Below are positions 1-13,142 of a stretch of 64,000 nucleotides of DNA, in pieces. The notes beneath the pieces are model-generated. The model ran no database searches, was not told where the DNA came from, and saw only the letters and a program-made list of their open reading frames with translations. Both the position numbers and the translations under genes were made by a program. The DNA lies in NCBI RefSeq assembly GCF_021155765.1, contig NC_060114.1, positions 19,822,501 to 19,886,500 on the forward strand, given 5' to 3'. Positions within the stretch are counted from its first letter, which is position 1, and the number at the start of each line of letters is the position of its first letter. This DNA comes from Diprion similis (Eukaryota; Arthropoda; Insecta; Hymenoptera; Diprionidae).

Positions 1-3000
1 CCGTCGCGAAAGTTTGTGCCGAGAACGTTGCATCCGCACTCTTGGCAGTCCTGTTTCAACGCGTCACCGTAAAAACCGGGCTTGCAGATTTGGCAGTTTG
101 GACCATCAGTGTCGTACAAACATTGGAGGCAGCGTCCGGTGTGCGGGTTGCAATTCCCTGGTTTCGACAGATCAGTGTTGTTGCTGCAGTCACAGGGCAC
201 GCATCTTCCCGTTTGCACATCGGGACTACCGAAGTAGTTTTCAGCGCAAATGTCACACCTCGATCCGGCATATCCCTCGTAGCATTCGCACACCACGTCC
301 AAGGTGACTGGGTCTAGAGAACACCTGTCAGCGAACGAATGACCCGAGTCCCACGTTCCCGGACAAGGACAAGGCCTGCATGGTATATCGACCCCGATTT
401 GTGGGTCTCCGTAATATTTTTCGGCACATCTATCGCAGTGATGCCCGGTCGTGAAGTCCTGGCAGTTCTGGCAAGCCCCCGTTACCGAATCGCAGGTCTG
501 GGCGTGACCGTTGCACTTGCACCGCTCGCAGTGTGGGAAGTTCCAAAAGCCAGGTTCACACTCGCCGCATGTTCTTCCATACGTGTTTGGTCTGCATTTG
601 CATCGCCCTGTCTCAAAGTCGCAGAAATTATCCTCAGCACCGACGCTGTCACAGTCACACGGCACGCAACCAGCCGGACCAAAACCGTACGTCCCAGGAG
701 CACAACGATCGCAACGTCGACCAACAACGTTTGGCTTGCACGGACACGATCCTCCGTATTGGTCACATAGTAGACTGTTGGATCCTGTAGGATTACACTC
801 ACAGGCTGCAACAAACGTTCGACGGTTCAAACAGGAAAATGGATTGATAACATCTTTGCCTTACGTCCTTAACACTCACAGGGTGCTCCGTCGAAGATAT
901 AATAACCAATGCTTTTGCGGTACTGCGCGCAAATGTCAACTTCGTTAGTTTCTCCGGTTGGGATAGCGTTGTAAAATATCTCGTCGCAATGTCGCCTCTC
1001 GAAGTCTTGTCTCCGCATTTCGCTGGGTGGAGAACCCGCGAAGAACGGAATACCTTCCACTTTGGGCATCAGGACGATCTGAAAATTATTATGCATGAAT
1101 TCCTCAAATATTTTTGCTACCGAATTCTCAAACTTGAAGCAGATAGTCAACACTTTCTTACAGAGTCAATCAGTATTGAAGCTGTCGAGCCGCCTTCACG
1201 GTCATACGAATTCTGGAATTGGAGGACGACAATGTAGTTTTTCCCTTTCTCAAGACACACCGACGGTATCGCAACAGCGCTCCGCGAGTTCACCGGAAGC
1301 TGAATATACAGTTCGTCGTCTTCCGGTTTCCAATTGGCACATGATCCTTCGGGGTCCACCTCGTCCTCTCGTTCGACAAAGATCTGCGCCTCTTCTAAAA
1401 TTCCCGGAAACTCGGACTCGTAACGTAAGACTATGTCGTATTCCATCGACTTTACTACATCGTCGATCGTGAACTCTAGCGTCGAACCTTCAAAGGCTCT
1501 TATAAAACCTGATCCTGTCCATGTACTGGGTCTACCATCACGATATGGTTCTCGGATAACGATTTGGCTTTTCTGTAAAATAAGTTCACATTCCAATCAC
1601 ACAATAAACAAACTTGGATCTGGAATAAACAACCAAACAACTGCGAAGAACTCACATTGGTTCTGCTTCGTTCTCCTTCGTAAACCAGATAATCTAGGGC
1701 AACTGTGTAATGGTTCTGCTCCGGTTCATTGCAAGTTCTGCCGTCGACGTGTGCCCTACATCTGCACTGGCCAGTTACCACGTCACACGAGTTATCATAA
1801 GCACCTCCGAGGTCACAATCGCACGGCTTGCAGCCTTCTCGGTCATCGGAGAGGCCCCAAAACTCTGGGTAGCACTGATCGCAATCGCGACCAGTTACGT
1901 ATGGCTTGCAAGTGCATTTCCCAGAGACCACGTCACACCCATGTGCATTAACCGTGCCGAGTGCGTGACAAGAGCAGGCTGTGAAAAGTTCAGAAAATGT
2001 TATGATTTCGACACTAACTGATCTAGCGCGGTAGCGTACCTTGACAGCCTTCTGGATTCTGTAAACTGAAGTTCCAGAATCCAGCTTTACAGCGGTCGCA
2101 ACGACGCCCTTCAACATTCAGCTTGCAGTGACAGCGGCCTGATTCCTGACCAGTCAACATATCGGTCAGAGGGTCGCAAATACCGTCGTCCAGCGAACCA
2201 AGTTTGTCACAATCGCAAGCTGTGGAAAATTCAAGTCGTAAGTGATCCACCAGAAGCGGGATATGGTGTGAACAGTACAGCACGTGAATGCAAAATGGAT
2301 TTAAACTTACGTCGACAGGCATCAGGGTCACTGATGTCTCTGGTGAGGTCATGGTAGTAAAATGGCTTGCAAAGCTCGCAGTTCTGTCCTCGTGTATTAT
2401 GCTGGCAGTCGTCACAGACACCGCCGGAAACTCTGCCGGTTCTGTCATAGGTCGCTGGATCAAAGTGACAACTGGTGGCGTGATTGTTGCAGTTACACCT
2501 CTTACAGGCATGGGTCTGTCTTCCAGCCGCCGGTTTCCACGGCAGGTCGTTATAGAAGTCTTCACACATTTCGCAGTTGAGTCCCTTGGTGTTGTGCGTG
2601 CATTCACAGCGTCCGTGAACCATGTCCTGACGGTCAGGTATGCCAGGCAGAGGCAAACATCTCGAGGCATGTCCGTAGCACGAGCAGGATCCTCGAACCG
2701 CCATGTTTTTTATAGCGTAATAATACTTTTCTCTAATCTCCGCCCGATTGTCCAATAAGTCGTCACCTAGAGTGAGAAGTCTCGTGAAGTTTATCCTCAG
2801 ATTCGTCATCTTCAGAAGGTTTTGCACTTCCTGAGAATAGGGATTGTCGATTTGCAGACTTGGCAACAACACCCTGAAGATTATCTCGCCGTCAGTCGAC
2901 GGATCGACAGTTGAGTAACGCGAGTCACAGACAACGTCGGTTAATTTTTGGAGCACGTGAGTTGGCACGTGAGGAAATGTCTGTTCGCAATTATGGGCAA

Positions 3001-4288
3001 AGTATTTGTAAACATGCCACGATCTGCCGTAATCTGACGATCGCTCGATCAACATGGCTCCCGGCCTGAATGTTTGAAACTGTATTATTATATGCGTTAA
3101 GTGGAATTCTGCCTCCAAATCCAATTGCAATGTGACATTTTCAACTCCGTTCTCCGATTGCCACCAAGACTCGTCAAAGGTTCTGAAACATGCGTTCACA
3201 TTTTATTACGATGCAAAAACCCACGCTTGCATTTAGTAGTTCACTGTTTACAGATACTAACCCAGGGCTATGATTGTACGTGATGTTCTCCACGTTGTGT
3301 CGTTGCTTAGGAATCGCTGCGTTACAATAGAAACACTTTTTTCTTTCTTTCAGATGGGACACCACGCAATATCTTTCCGGTCCTTTTAATCCACAAGTCG
3401 ACGACGCTGTTAGTCTGTTTTCTCTACCAATCAGTAAATTTCCAGTCGCCGGATAGCACGGTCCATGGTCGCAAGAGCGTAGATTCCTTGTCGGATATGC
3501 TTTTGAACAGTATTTAATTAACTATTATTTGTCGAAGAAAAAAAAAATGAAAAAAAACAGCAAAGCAAAATCAGAGTTAAGATGACAAATAAAAATCAGT
3601 GAAATGCTTTCAAACCGACTAAATCTGTATATCATTCTATTTTATCGTTAATGTTTTTATTAGTTTCAGAGCACCATAATTGATTTACAGGTTTTTTTTT
3701 TAGTTTGCTTTTGTCCTGTCGGAAAGTAAATAAAAATTCTGTCAGACTCTTTGAATGAGACATTAAAAAAAAAAAACTATTTGAGTGAATCATTATTATT
3801 CTTAAGTTGGACACTTTTGAAGACGTATGTTGTTATACATGCTGCCGAGATATTTTATTTCTTACCCCGAAGACGAGTCAAGTTCTTTCTGTGGAACTCA
3901 ATGGGGACAAATTTTTAGTCGGTAGTAACGCACAGATCAGATGACTTTCATAGTTTTCATAAAAATTTCAAAACGAAACAAACAGTCTGCGTAATACTCA
4001 AACCACACTTCTACTCTATGTATGAATGAACTACATGTGAATGATATTGGTAAGACACTTTTAATGAATATAACATTATTACCTCTGTGCGGTCCTCGGC
4101 CTTTGCCATAGGGACGTTGAGCGGCAGCAGGAGCTACAGTTTGAAAAGGACAGACCAGTTTATTGCTGTGCATGGAAAAATTAATGCACTGCATAGTTTT
4201 CACAGAAAATTAGACGTCAGTACTCACCTGCTATCACTGCAACTATGACGACTAGGGTAGCAAAGATGAATCCTTGAAGCCGAACCAT
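1..4288 (-). CDS. LanB1: Laminin subunit beta-1, N-terminal 1046 residues (partial, 3' end off the left edge)
   Basis: Beta chain of the laminin heterotrimer, secreted to basement membranes. Coding exons read on the minus strand: 4228-4288, 4083-4133, 3262-3499, 2311-3182, 2040-2219, 1656-1978, 1162-1572, 880-1078, 1-805; all phases join. The start gives a hydrophobic signal peptide ([20 protein letters not shown]). The laminin N-terminal domain covers about residues 43-280 and includes [16 protein letters not shown] and the beta-typical [13 protein letters not shown] first run of cysteine-rich laminin EGF-like repeats covers about 281-560. A cysteine-poor domain IV covers about 575-775 (exons 7-8), and a second EGF-like run follows to the window edge ([22 protein letters not shown]). 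Family members are about 1790 aa, so the coiled-coil C-terminal part is missing here only because the window ends. Identity is firm; exon ends rest on consensus splice sites. Confidence 0.95.
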
Positions 4289-7200
4289 TTTTACGGCGTA
4301 GTTTAATATTTAGTTTTCTCAACTCTGTGAGCCTCTCATTAGCTCTCCTTCTCCTGATTCTGATAGAAGATGGTTCAGGCTTGACTTGAATACGTCGTTC
4401 CGATATTATCAATACTCAAAGCCACTGAGTCTATGTCCGAGGAGAGACGATACCGTTTGAAAAATCACCAGCAATCATTTTATCACAAAACAAATCACGG
4501 CACGATTTTAACGCCGGGAGCCTTGCGGCCCGAGGAGCTCCTGAGGACAAAGAAATGACGAAGCGGATCCCTGAAGGGAGACTGTGGCCGTTTGAAACGC
4601 CGAGCTTACGGAGAGGTTGAAGGGATACCCGGGAGGCCCTCCCTTCCCGCTAGCCCTTCACCGACCAATCAGAGGGAAGGCTCCCTCCGAGCTATCTGCG
4701 GGAACGGGCTCGCTCCCTGATCATGCAAGGCCTCACCCCGGCCTTCCAGGAAGCCATTATCTTCTAGTGGCTCTCGCTTCACAAGAAGACTCGAAGCCCT
4801 CGCCGAGCGGTGGAGGCGGAGGATTACATTATTCATTCACTTTTGGCAAATACTTGTAATCACCCGACTCACCCGGGACTTAACGTTCATCCCTCAGCTT
4901 GGCCAAAAATATCTCCCCCTCCTGCTTCGAATTCTCAGTCTAAAATTGATATGCTTTTGCGTTTTTCCACCATGTCTTCACAAGGCATCAATGTCTTTCA
5001 ATTCCGTTGTACGAGACACATCGAGGATAGATTAACTTATCCTTATTTCGAAGTAGCAGGAAAAATTACACAAATTCCTGACGCGTGCTCTAAACCTATA
5101 GAATCAAGTGTTCTGCAGAAAATAGCTCTGTTGATGGAGAGAGAAAGTGAGGCCGAATGAAGGGATCCTGCCACATGTGCTGAACACTTGCAGCTGTGCA
5201 GTTGTCAAACGGTTTTAGACCCATGGTTTAGTCATTGAACTCCCCGTCTTTCCTTGGAATGTTTTTCTCATTTTCTTCTGTTTTGTTTTGTTCCTCCTTT
5301 TTCCCTCGCTGCTGGTTTACTCTATGCTCCGACATCTGCTATTCCCACATCGGTTGTATCCGAGACCCTCATTCTCTTCCTCTTCGTCCATCTCTCTCTA
5401 CTTCTCTCCTATCTTCCGTGCATGTGAATTTAAGATGAGGAAGGGAGTGCCTTACACGGGACTGAGAAGTGACCTGTAGTGGTTGATAATTTCGTTACCC
5501 ATAATCGTTCCCCCGATAAGATGTCCCGGCGTGTTTCCTCTCCCTTTCAAATGGAGTGACCACCGTAAGTTTGATCCCAAAGAGTATAGCCAGAGGCCCG
5601 GAAGAAAAGTATAACGAGAGGTTTTTTTCCTCACTTTAATTCGTGCATATAAATTTTAGTCTCATATTATGTTCACGACACATTAAACCATGCAGGCTAG
5701 TCCCATTAACGGCTCGAGATTTGTGATTAGTACGGCACTGAAGGAGGGTTTCGATATCGCTCACTTCGAGGGTCACGGGTTGATATATTTATAACCGACA
5801 TCATAGAACGAACGCTTACAGTTCGTGAGCCTTGGTCGAAGATAACTGTAGACGGAGATATCAGCTCGGAAAGCACTGACTGTATTCTGTGAGTCCGTCG
5901 CCCTGAGTCACGGTACAAGTATGAACGAAAACTGCGGAACAGACAAACGGTTGGGATTGCCGTGAGCGTGCAACAGCCTTTTCAAAAACAAAAATAAAAA
6001 TAAAAATAAAATAGATGGTTTAATAAGGGAGCCAACGAGTAAAATTCTTAAAGGACGAGAGAATAATTTGAGGATTGTTGCCTTACCCCAATAAGTTGCA
6101 ATTCAGATCGGTCTGTGTTTTAGGTATAACTGTATGCATCGTATTTATACATATATTTTCACAAGTGTACATGAATATTGATCATGCAATTGTTTAGCGA
6201 GAATTTAGCCTGTAGATATGAAACAGACAGACTAGTACGTGTCTTATTTTATAATTATTACAAGAGCTGTGTTCTTAATTATTATACAAAATGAAAATAA
6301 AAAAATTATTTATTTTATCACTATATCAGCTTCGAGCAATGAATTATTTGTTACAGACTCTGCAGTAAAGATTACTTTTTTAGATGTGTTATAAGACTCG
6401 CAAGGTGTTGTGTACGCGGGTTCATATAGGAGTTCGGATTTCGCTCCGGACGATTAAGCTGCGTTCATTTGGGACACTACAAAAGATACATTAATAACAA
6501 ATAACGATAAGTACGTTGATTAAGATATACATTAGACATATACACGTAATCATAGATTAACTTTTTAGAAATGGCTTATGCGCGAGTGGTAATATAGTTA
6601 CAGATGATGACACGACGACAATGCGGACTCCGTCGAATCGCAATAATCAAGCATTATACGTCTACTTAGGCTTTTCATGCTTTCGACAATTCAAACACTC
6701 GAAAGATAGGTATAAGTTATTTGAATATGATATAATGGAGTCGAATATTTAAAGCGCGATTAAATTATAAACTTTTATACTCGTGACACGGTCACTTTCA
6801 AACGTATTAAACGTTGGTAGATCCTTGGATCTTCTATCTGTATAGTATTTATGTTGTAATATTACGTATGTATAATCACTTAGTGTCGTCAATCATTTAA
6901 CATTAATATTATACATAATTCTTCACATACACGTTATGCTATTATCTACATTTACAAACCATTTTTTATTATCGCCATATACTTCCTTTCTAGAATTGAA
7001 CATTTATGTAGAAATAATTTGATCTACATTTATGTGAATGGAGAGGAAAAAACATTTGTACTGTGTTTCAAATTTGACGCTATTACATGAAAAGAAAGAG
7101 AGGATAGACAGAAATCCCAGAACAGAAAGACGGCAGAAAGGAAGAGACACAAACGTAATTTTCCCTTCGACAGGATCGTTCGACCTTGAATCTCACATTA

Positions 7201-7780
7201 ATTCTACGTCAAATAATCTATACAACGTGACACTGCGGACTCGAGTACTTGAAGCTAATCTAGAGCTAAAAACATATTTATCGTAACTAGATTTAATTCC
7301 GAGATCTAAATACGCCTTATAGTCCAATACGAAGATTTTTCAAAACGATTAGCTGCAATTTCAAATCACTAACATCCTCGATGCTAATTCGATTTCTCAG
7401 CAAATTCCACGACATTATAATATACTTACAGTTGAAGAGCAAGAGCTGAATCGAAATTAGCAAAAAAAAAAAAAAACACGTCAGACGAAACAATGTCAAA
7501 GTATGCGATTCTAGAAAACGATCTAATTCTCGTCAGCCGTTGCTGCAGTGCGAAATAGTCTTGTTACACGTATAAATAATTACTGCTCATGTCTATTGGC
7601 GATTGGAAAATCAGGCATCTTAAGCAGCTGTGATATTATTGTGATTTTTTTCTGGCGTGCGGCGGGTTTTTATACCCATCGATACATCAACCGGACACAT
7701 TTTGTTTCGGATTCGTTCACGCAATGGCGACCGCAAATATGCGTAAAACGCTTTTGCGTCGTGTCAAAGGCGCCTTGCAG
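4289..7780. other. Intergenic region between LanB1 and the chloride channel gene
   Basis: No recognisable gene. The part next to 4288 should hold the LanB1 promoter and 5' leader. From about 4500 to 5160 there is a GC-rich patch with two overlapping open frames on the plus strand (4617-4859 and 4810-5160) whose translations I do not recognise. From 5230 to 5440 the plus strand is T/C-rich. From 5950 to 7300 the sequence is AT-rich and featureless. The far end should contain the 3' UTR of the minus-strand channel gene; possible AATAAA signals on the minus strand lie near 6970 and 6316. Confidence 0.6.
4452..5213. repeat. GC-rich islet with short inverted ends, possible element remnant
   Basis: The 9-base string ACCGTTTGA at 4452-4460 is matched by its reverse complement TCAAACGGT at 5205-5213, and the GC-rich block with two open frames lies between them. 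This could be a degenerate mobile element inserted just upstream of LanB1, or a CpG-rich promoter region with a chance match. No transposase motif is visible. Confidence 0.2.
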
Positions 7781-10700
7781 TTAGATGTACTTGGCGAACA
7801 TGATCCAGTAGGTGACGTTCAGTACGGCGAACAGGAATGGAAAAAACACTCTGGATACTCTGTCGATGTTGAGGGCCCGCATCCGTGCCCTTTGTGCCGG
7901 CGTTGGTCCAGGGGGTGGCGCTGCGGCTGACTTCTGTAATCGGTCGATTATCAGGACGGCGTTTCTCCGCGTAATAATAAAGGGCACTCTAACCTCTAGG
8001 CCGCCGGAAAATCTCAATGTAGGCGCTATGGAGCAATCTATCGAAACCCTGTACTGAGAGGTTTTTGAGGTAGCTGATTGCGAATCTGAACTCGAAATTT
8101 CGAAATTCAAGATGGCGGACCAAAATCCGAAAAGTAACTCGATTTGGATGAAACTCGGTATTCGAGGGTTTTCGAGGTCACTGATCACGAATCCGAACTC
8201 GAAATTTCGAAATTCAAGATGGTGGATCCAATGTGGTTGCGTAGAGAGACTTTTCGGAATTTTGTCCGCTTTATTGGATCCGACATCTTGAATTTCGGAA
8301 ATCTGATTCTAGATTCGTTATCAGCGACTCCAAAAACCCCACATTTAGGTCTTATACAAAACTACAACTTTTGAATTTTTCCCTACCGTTAACCGCTGGA
8401 AAGCCTAAATATACGCTCTGCGTGTGATTGGAGCTTTGTATAGGTATATTTAAGATATGGATACACTATTTGGGGACTTTCTAAGCGAGTTAAAGCTCAT
8501 CAAATCCGGCAGTCTAAAGTTTATTGGCACTTGGAAAAACTTCTACCCGATAAACGAACGCATGAGTCGTTAAAGCTCCTAAATTCACTTTTCAGGGTAT
8601 ACCCAGAATCCCACAGCGTCATTCAATAGAGCAGGGCCAGGACTTGTCATCACCAATTTTATCCGGATTTACAGTATATGCAGGGCTTGACCAGGAACGA
8701 TAGTCACGCAAGTGGGAACGCTAGATGGCCAACCGTGCGGAATCTTTTTTTATTCGGTTTTCAATTATTACGATAATATGCCGAAAATGAACCGAAATAA
8801 TGCATAATGTATTGTATTTACTTATACTTGTACAAAAAGCATCGAGCATCGTTAATTCAAGAGGTGGATTCAATAATCATGGGAAATTTGGATTGCGAGT
8901 AACTTTACGTGAAAGGATTATAATTAAAGCGTACACGAGGCCGTCGTAAATAAAATTAGACGCTTTTATTACTATACAGCAAACGAATCGCATGTACTGG
9001 GGTGACATTTATAATAATTTAATTAATTTAATTAAATATTTTGAGCGTACGCAAAGATCTCATGGATTCAAAAGACTTCGCGTAAGCTTTAATTAAAAAT
9101 TAAATTATAAAACATCTCACAATGAATATCAACCCAGCACATGCAATTCGTCAACTGCATAATGATAAACGCATGTGATTTTATTTATGAAGCCCTCGTG
9201 TACACTTTAATTGCAATAATTTGCTAGACAGTTATTCGCAATTCTGAATTTCCCATGATTAAGCACTTCCTGAAATAATAACGCCCGATGCTTTTCGTAA
9301 ACGTATAAGTAACTACAACACGTTACGCCTCATTTCGGCTCATTTGCGGCGTAAGTATCGTAAGAATTCAAAGCCAAAGAAAAGAAGAAGAACAAAAAGA
9401 ATCCGAACTCCTGCTACTGCGTCAACCGCTACTTGGAACGCACGGTAACGTGAAAGAGTTCTGTATTGAACGGTTGACGACAGGAATTTTATTTTTCAAA
9501 CGCTTGTCTACCTAGCACTCCCACTTGCGTGACTTTAATTTCTAGTCAAGCCCCTACATTTACTGTAATTCGGGACGAATTCGGTGATGACAAGTCCTGG
9601 CCATACCCATTAAACCGCAGAAAGTCGAACAATAAATTGGAGTACTATTTGAAAACCATGAAATTTGAAGCTTTAAAAGAGAAATAGGTTTCAGACGTTC
9701 GATTAATCGGGATGATCTTCCCCGTGCCCTGAGAGGAGACAGAAGCTGGCAGGACTTCATCGCCTGCTACTCTCAAGGTACCGAATGAACTGAAAACATT
9801 ATGAACATCGGATGTGCATCGACGTGTCACCTTGGTCGCTATGTCGAAGATCTTGTCGAGCTTCGTGGCGTCCGGACCACTGGCCGAGCTTGGTGGTGGA
9901 GGAGGAGGTGGAGGTTTGGCTGGAGGAGCGTCGTTGTCTCCGAGGACGATGTTGACCAGACAGTATTCCATCAAAGCCATGAAGACGAATATTGTGCAGA
10001 CAGACATAAAGGCGTCGACTGCTTTGAGGTAAGATACCGGGGGCAAAGAGGCCTGACTCTTCGCATGCTGCGTCGAAAGCGTCAAGAGCGACGTCACTCC
10101 TAGAGTGACTCTCGCCGGTGCGGCTTCCGGTTTTATCCAGAACGAAACCCACTGGTGAAAAGCAATTTGGAAACCAGGTTAGGAACGGATGTGAACGTTT
10201 CGAAGTGTGGTCATAATTACTCACCGACATGATTACGATGAGGCAGGTAGGAACGTAAGTGTGGAAGAGATAGTAGCCCAGCCGCCGTTTTAGTACGAAG
10301 ACAACCTCCAGGCATGTAAAGTTTCCTGGAGAAGGAAATTGCTTGGTTCAAATCTGTATCAGACATGAGAAGAAGTAACGGCAACGACAAGTTGATGGCT
10401 GATTGAAATCAGCTCAATGCGCGGAGGTGCGATTTGATCAATACTTGGTTCGAAAAATCATCGGTCGTTAGAGGCCAAGTCTTTAAGAACATACCAGTGG
10501 AATAGACTTGCGTGCAATCAGCTGTGTAGTTTTTCACAAGCTGAAGTTGGGGCAGTTCTATGTTTTCATCAACGACGAGCGGTACGTCAGGGTCCCATTG
10601 GAAGATCATTTCGTCCGTGGTATGCGACACTATTGATTGAAAATATTTGAAAGTTTGGTGAGTGATGAAATTTTTGTTTTAATCGACAGGAATGAGAGGG

Positions 10701-12280
10701 GAAAGGGAACGTAAGTCGTGCGTGAAAGATGGTAGGTAGCTTGAAACTAAGCTCTAAAAGGCCCGTGTCGTTGTTACATGAGGTTACTTACAACTTTCCA
10801 TTTGCAATTTGCATTCCTGAGTGTCGTGCGGATAGATCAAGAAGTTCATGGCGCAGGAAAGTTTGAGCGTCAACCTAAAACGAATGATGATGATGTTTGG
10901 TGTTTGCTGTGATGCCACTATTTCGGGGTTTTTAGAGATAAGAGAATAAAAAAGGTCGGTTCGAAACAGGTAGTGGGAATATATAATGATAATCGAATAA
11001 TCGATCGGCACATACTTCACCATGTATAAAATAGTCTTGTCTTTGTAAAGCCACAAATAGTGATTGGGAATTGTCATTGTTTGGAAGGTGACAGATTTGG
11101 CATTTTTGAAAAACGAATCCGGTCTCCACATGTTCTTCAACCAATCGACTTCTAGTAACCTTGAACCATGATAAAAAAAACCTGTCAATTTGGAACTTCG
11201 GAAAGCACTGTGTTGTTCAACAAAGTCAACCTTACCTATATTCCGAAGTCATATTTTCCGGAAGTCGCAGTCTATTGTCTTTCCACGTCTGGGCAAAAAA
11301 TATATCTGCCGCATATGTCTAGGAGGATTTTTCTTGAGATTAATTTATCGTTCGCGTACCTCAGCTGACTACTTGACTGTGAAAAAGTCTTACCATAGAA
11401 TTTTCGTCGATAGAATCTAGACCCATTACTGTTACGTGAAAATAGACGACAGTTGCTTGTCCGTCTTTCTTTGGCGGCCGCATCTTGTCATATAACTTTG
11501 GATCTTCTGGCAAGAGGTCAAAGAACTCCAAACTCCTTCTGTAAATATTTCGTGTGTTTTTCGCTAGAGGGGTGTGTGATATTCTCTATTATGCATCGGC
11601 CCAATGACTCGCTGACTGTGCAAACGCGACTCGACATACATTTTTGTGCCCGTCCGATGATTTGTCGATATTAAAATAATATTCATTACGTGGAAGAAGT
11701 TCGCGACTCTTGAATAAAGAATGTACTTTCCATTGGAAGCAACACCAAAAGCAGCGAATAATTAATAATGAAATGCACATTTTCGAAATGGCTTCGATAT
11801 CGGAGGGGTTACTTTAGATCCCCAATTAACTCTTTTGAAAGTCGACGATGTATAGTTAGACACTGGTTGGGAATTGGTATAGAATTTCAATGAAACCAAC
11901 TTGGCACTGAAACGAGAAGCTAATTTGTTGACTGGACGAGTTTGCGAAAAAAAGAATCAGGATAATTGGAGGAAGTTGATGAATCGAAAGTGTCGAACAG
12001 CGGTAAAGAAAAAAATCCTCCGACTATCACTGGCAAAATTTTTGTCTTTATTTTTTCAAGAGAGCTCGACGCGATGTCAAATAACTGCTCATTCGGTAGA
12101 TGGCAGTAACGATAATGAATGAATGAACTACATGATTTACTTCACATATTCCTCAGAATATCACGGAATGCCTTACTGAGCTTGGGCTGCATAGATGAGG
12201 ACAAGTAAGAGAACCAGCGGCAGAGAAGCACTCATCCTGCAGACGCCGTTCAGAGTAGCCCGAGCTGGACCGCTCTCCAT
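7781..12280 (-). CDS. Cys-loop ligand-gated chloride channel subunit, CG12344 / glycine-receptor-like
   Basis: Pentameric ligand-gated anion channel subunit of the plasma membrane. Nine exons on the minus strand: 12177-12280, 11394-11538, 11236-11318, 11016-11159, 10792-10874, 10495-10629, 10225-10325, 9831-10151, 7781-7933; phases join to 422 aa. A signal peptide ends near AAQAQ. The Cys-loop is C166-C180 (CAMNFLIYPHDTQEC). A second cysteine pair at C225-C236 is typical of the glycine/glutamate/histamine-gated branch and absent from GABA receptors. M1 is about 248-265. PAR at 277-279, just before M2 (VTLGVTSLLTLS), predicts anion selectivity. M3 is about 311-334, M4 about 401-420. The M3-M4 loop is short and contains an eight-proline run. 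The start at 12280 was chosen because it is upstream; an in-frame ATG at 12235 is the alternative. The ligand cannot be read from sequence. From memory it most resembles Drosophila CG12344, but a histamine-gated relative is possible. Confidence 0.92.
8052..8340. repeat. Tandem repeat of about 115 bp with a third inverted copy
   Basis: The string AACTCGAAATTTCGAAATTC followed by AAGATGG occurs at about 8090-8113 and again at about 8197-8221. Each is preceded by a similar GAGG-TTTTCGAGGT-like segment. An inverted version (CATCTTGAATTTCGGAAATC) lies near 8285-8304 and is followed by TCCAAAAACCCC, the complement of the left flank. The arrangement suggests a satellite-like unit or a foldback element. 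Confidence 0.6.
8634..9605. mobile_element. Foldback / long inverted-repeat element
   Basis: The left end (GGCCAGGACTTGTCATCACC from about 8634) matches the complement of the right end near 9580-9603. Pairing continues imperfectly inward: CAAGTGGGA with CACTTGCGTGAC near 8710 and 9520, and TACACGAGG...TAAATAAAAT near 8932-8955 with its complement near 9180-9210. Length is about 970 bp and no transposase is visible. It is probably a non-autonomous element. Confidence 0.55.
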
Positions 12281-13142
12281 GTCTTCAACACATTTCAAAT
12301 CCGTAGTTGAGGGAACCGCAGTATGCGATAAAATCCCGGATGTTCAGAAAGGACAGTTACGTAATCGGTGCGGCCGAAAGATTCGCTTCGACGGAACCAC
12401 TAGAACCGATGGTTTTTAGCCACGATTGACTGCCGAACGTCGACTGACTGAGGACCTCCGCTCGACTTCTTGCCCGAGATTTTGCAGAACTTGCGAAATT
12501 GGAGGCGGAGAGGTACGCCGGAGGTAGAAAAGTGGTGGGGGGTACAGAAGAGCAGTGACGTTGTTAGAGAGACAGCCTTGGAAGGGTAGAAACCCCCCTG
12601 TAGTAGCGGGTACTCGTGTTAGACGTTGCGCTGAACCCAACGTTCGTTGGTACTAGCTGGTTACCAGCCACTGTCCCTACGGAGTTTCCATCACCTATCA
12701 CCTATCTTCACTTGCCCCTCGTTCCACCTTACTTCCTGAAAATTTCCCGCCCCTTCCACACGCCCCTTCCCTCGGGATATCGCGATGCGGTTCCTTAGGA
12801 CGGATGCAGACCGATACAACGGATAAAAGGTCAGCCAATGTCTATAGACAATGGACTTATATTTCGCTGCACCTTCTCTAGGTGCGACGTTTGTCATTTT
12901 CGATTCGCCACTTCTCGAATGGCAAATGAGATCTTGTATCTGATAGGGTGAAAGATGAATCCGTACCAGAGAAAAAAAAATCTTCGTTTTTTCGTAGACA
13001 GTGGAAGTTTTCCCCCTGACGTTGACTTAAAAAAAAGGCAGGATCGAGTGCGTGCTGCTAATTTCACCGGATTTCACTGCATGCTGGCACGGAAGGAAGC
13101 CATCAAAGAGTCCATTGTGTCCGTGAGGGTATCGTCGAGTCT

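Larger units (their letters stand above)
7934..9830. other. Last intron of the chloride channel gene, occupied by repeats
   Basis: This 1.9-kb intron separates the M3-loop exon from the M4 exon. It begins with GTGACA on the minus strand and ends with a TTACAG acceptor. It contains a tandem plus inverted repeat at about 8052-8340 and a long inverted-repeat element at about 8634-9605. No further coding exon was seen; the flanking exons are both phase 0 and join directly, although a skipped cassette exon cannot be excluded. Confidence 0.6.

Noticed and set aside
1500-2117. 205-codon frame on the minus strand inside LanB1
   Set aside because: Its first part is intron read-through and its core is simply LanB1 exon 6; it is not a separate gene.
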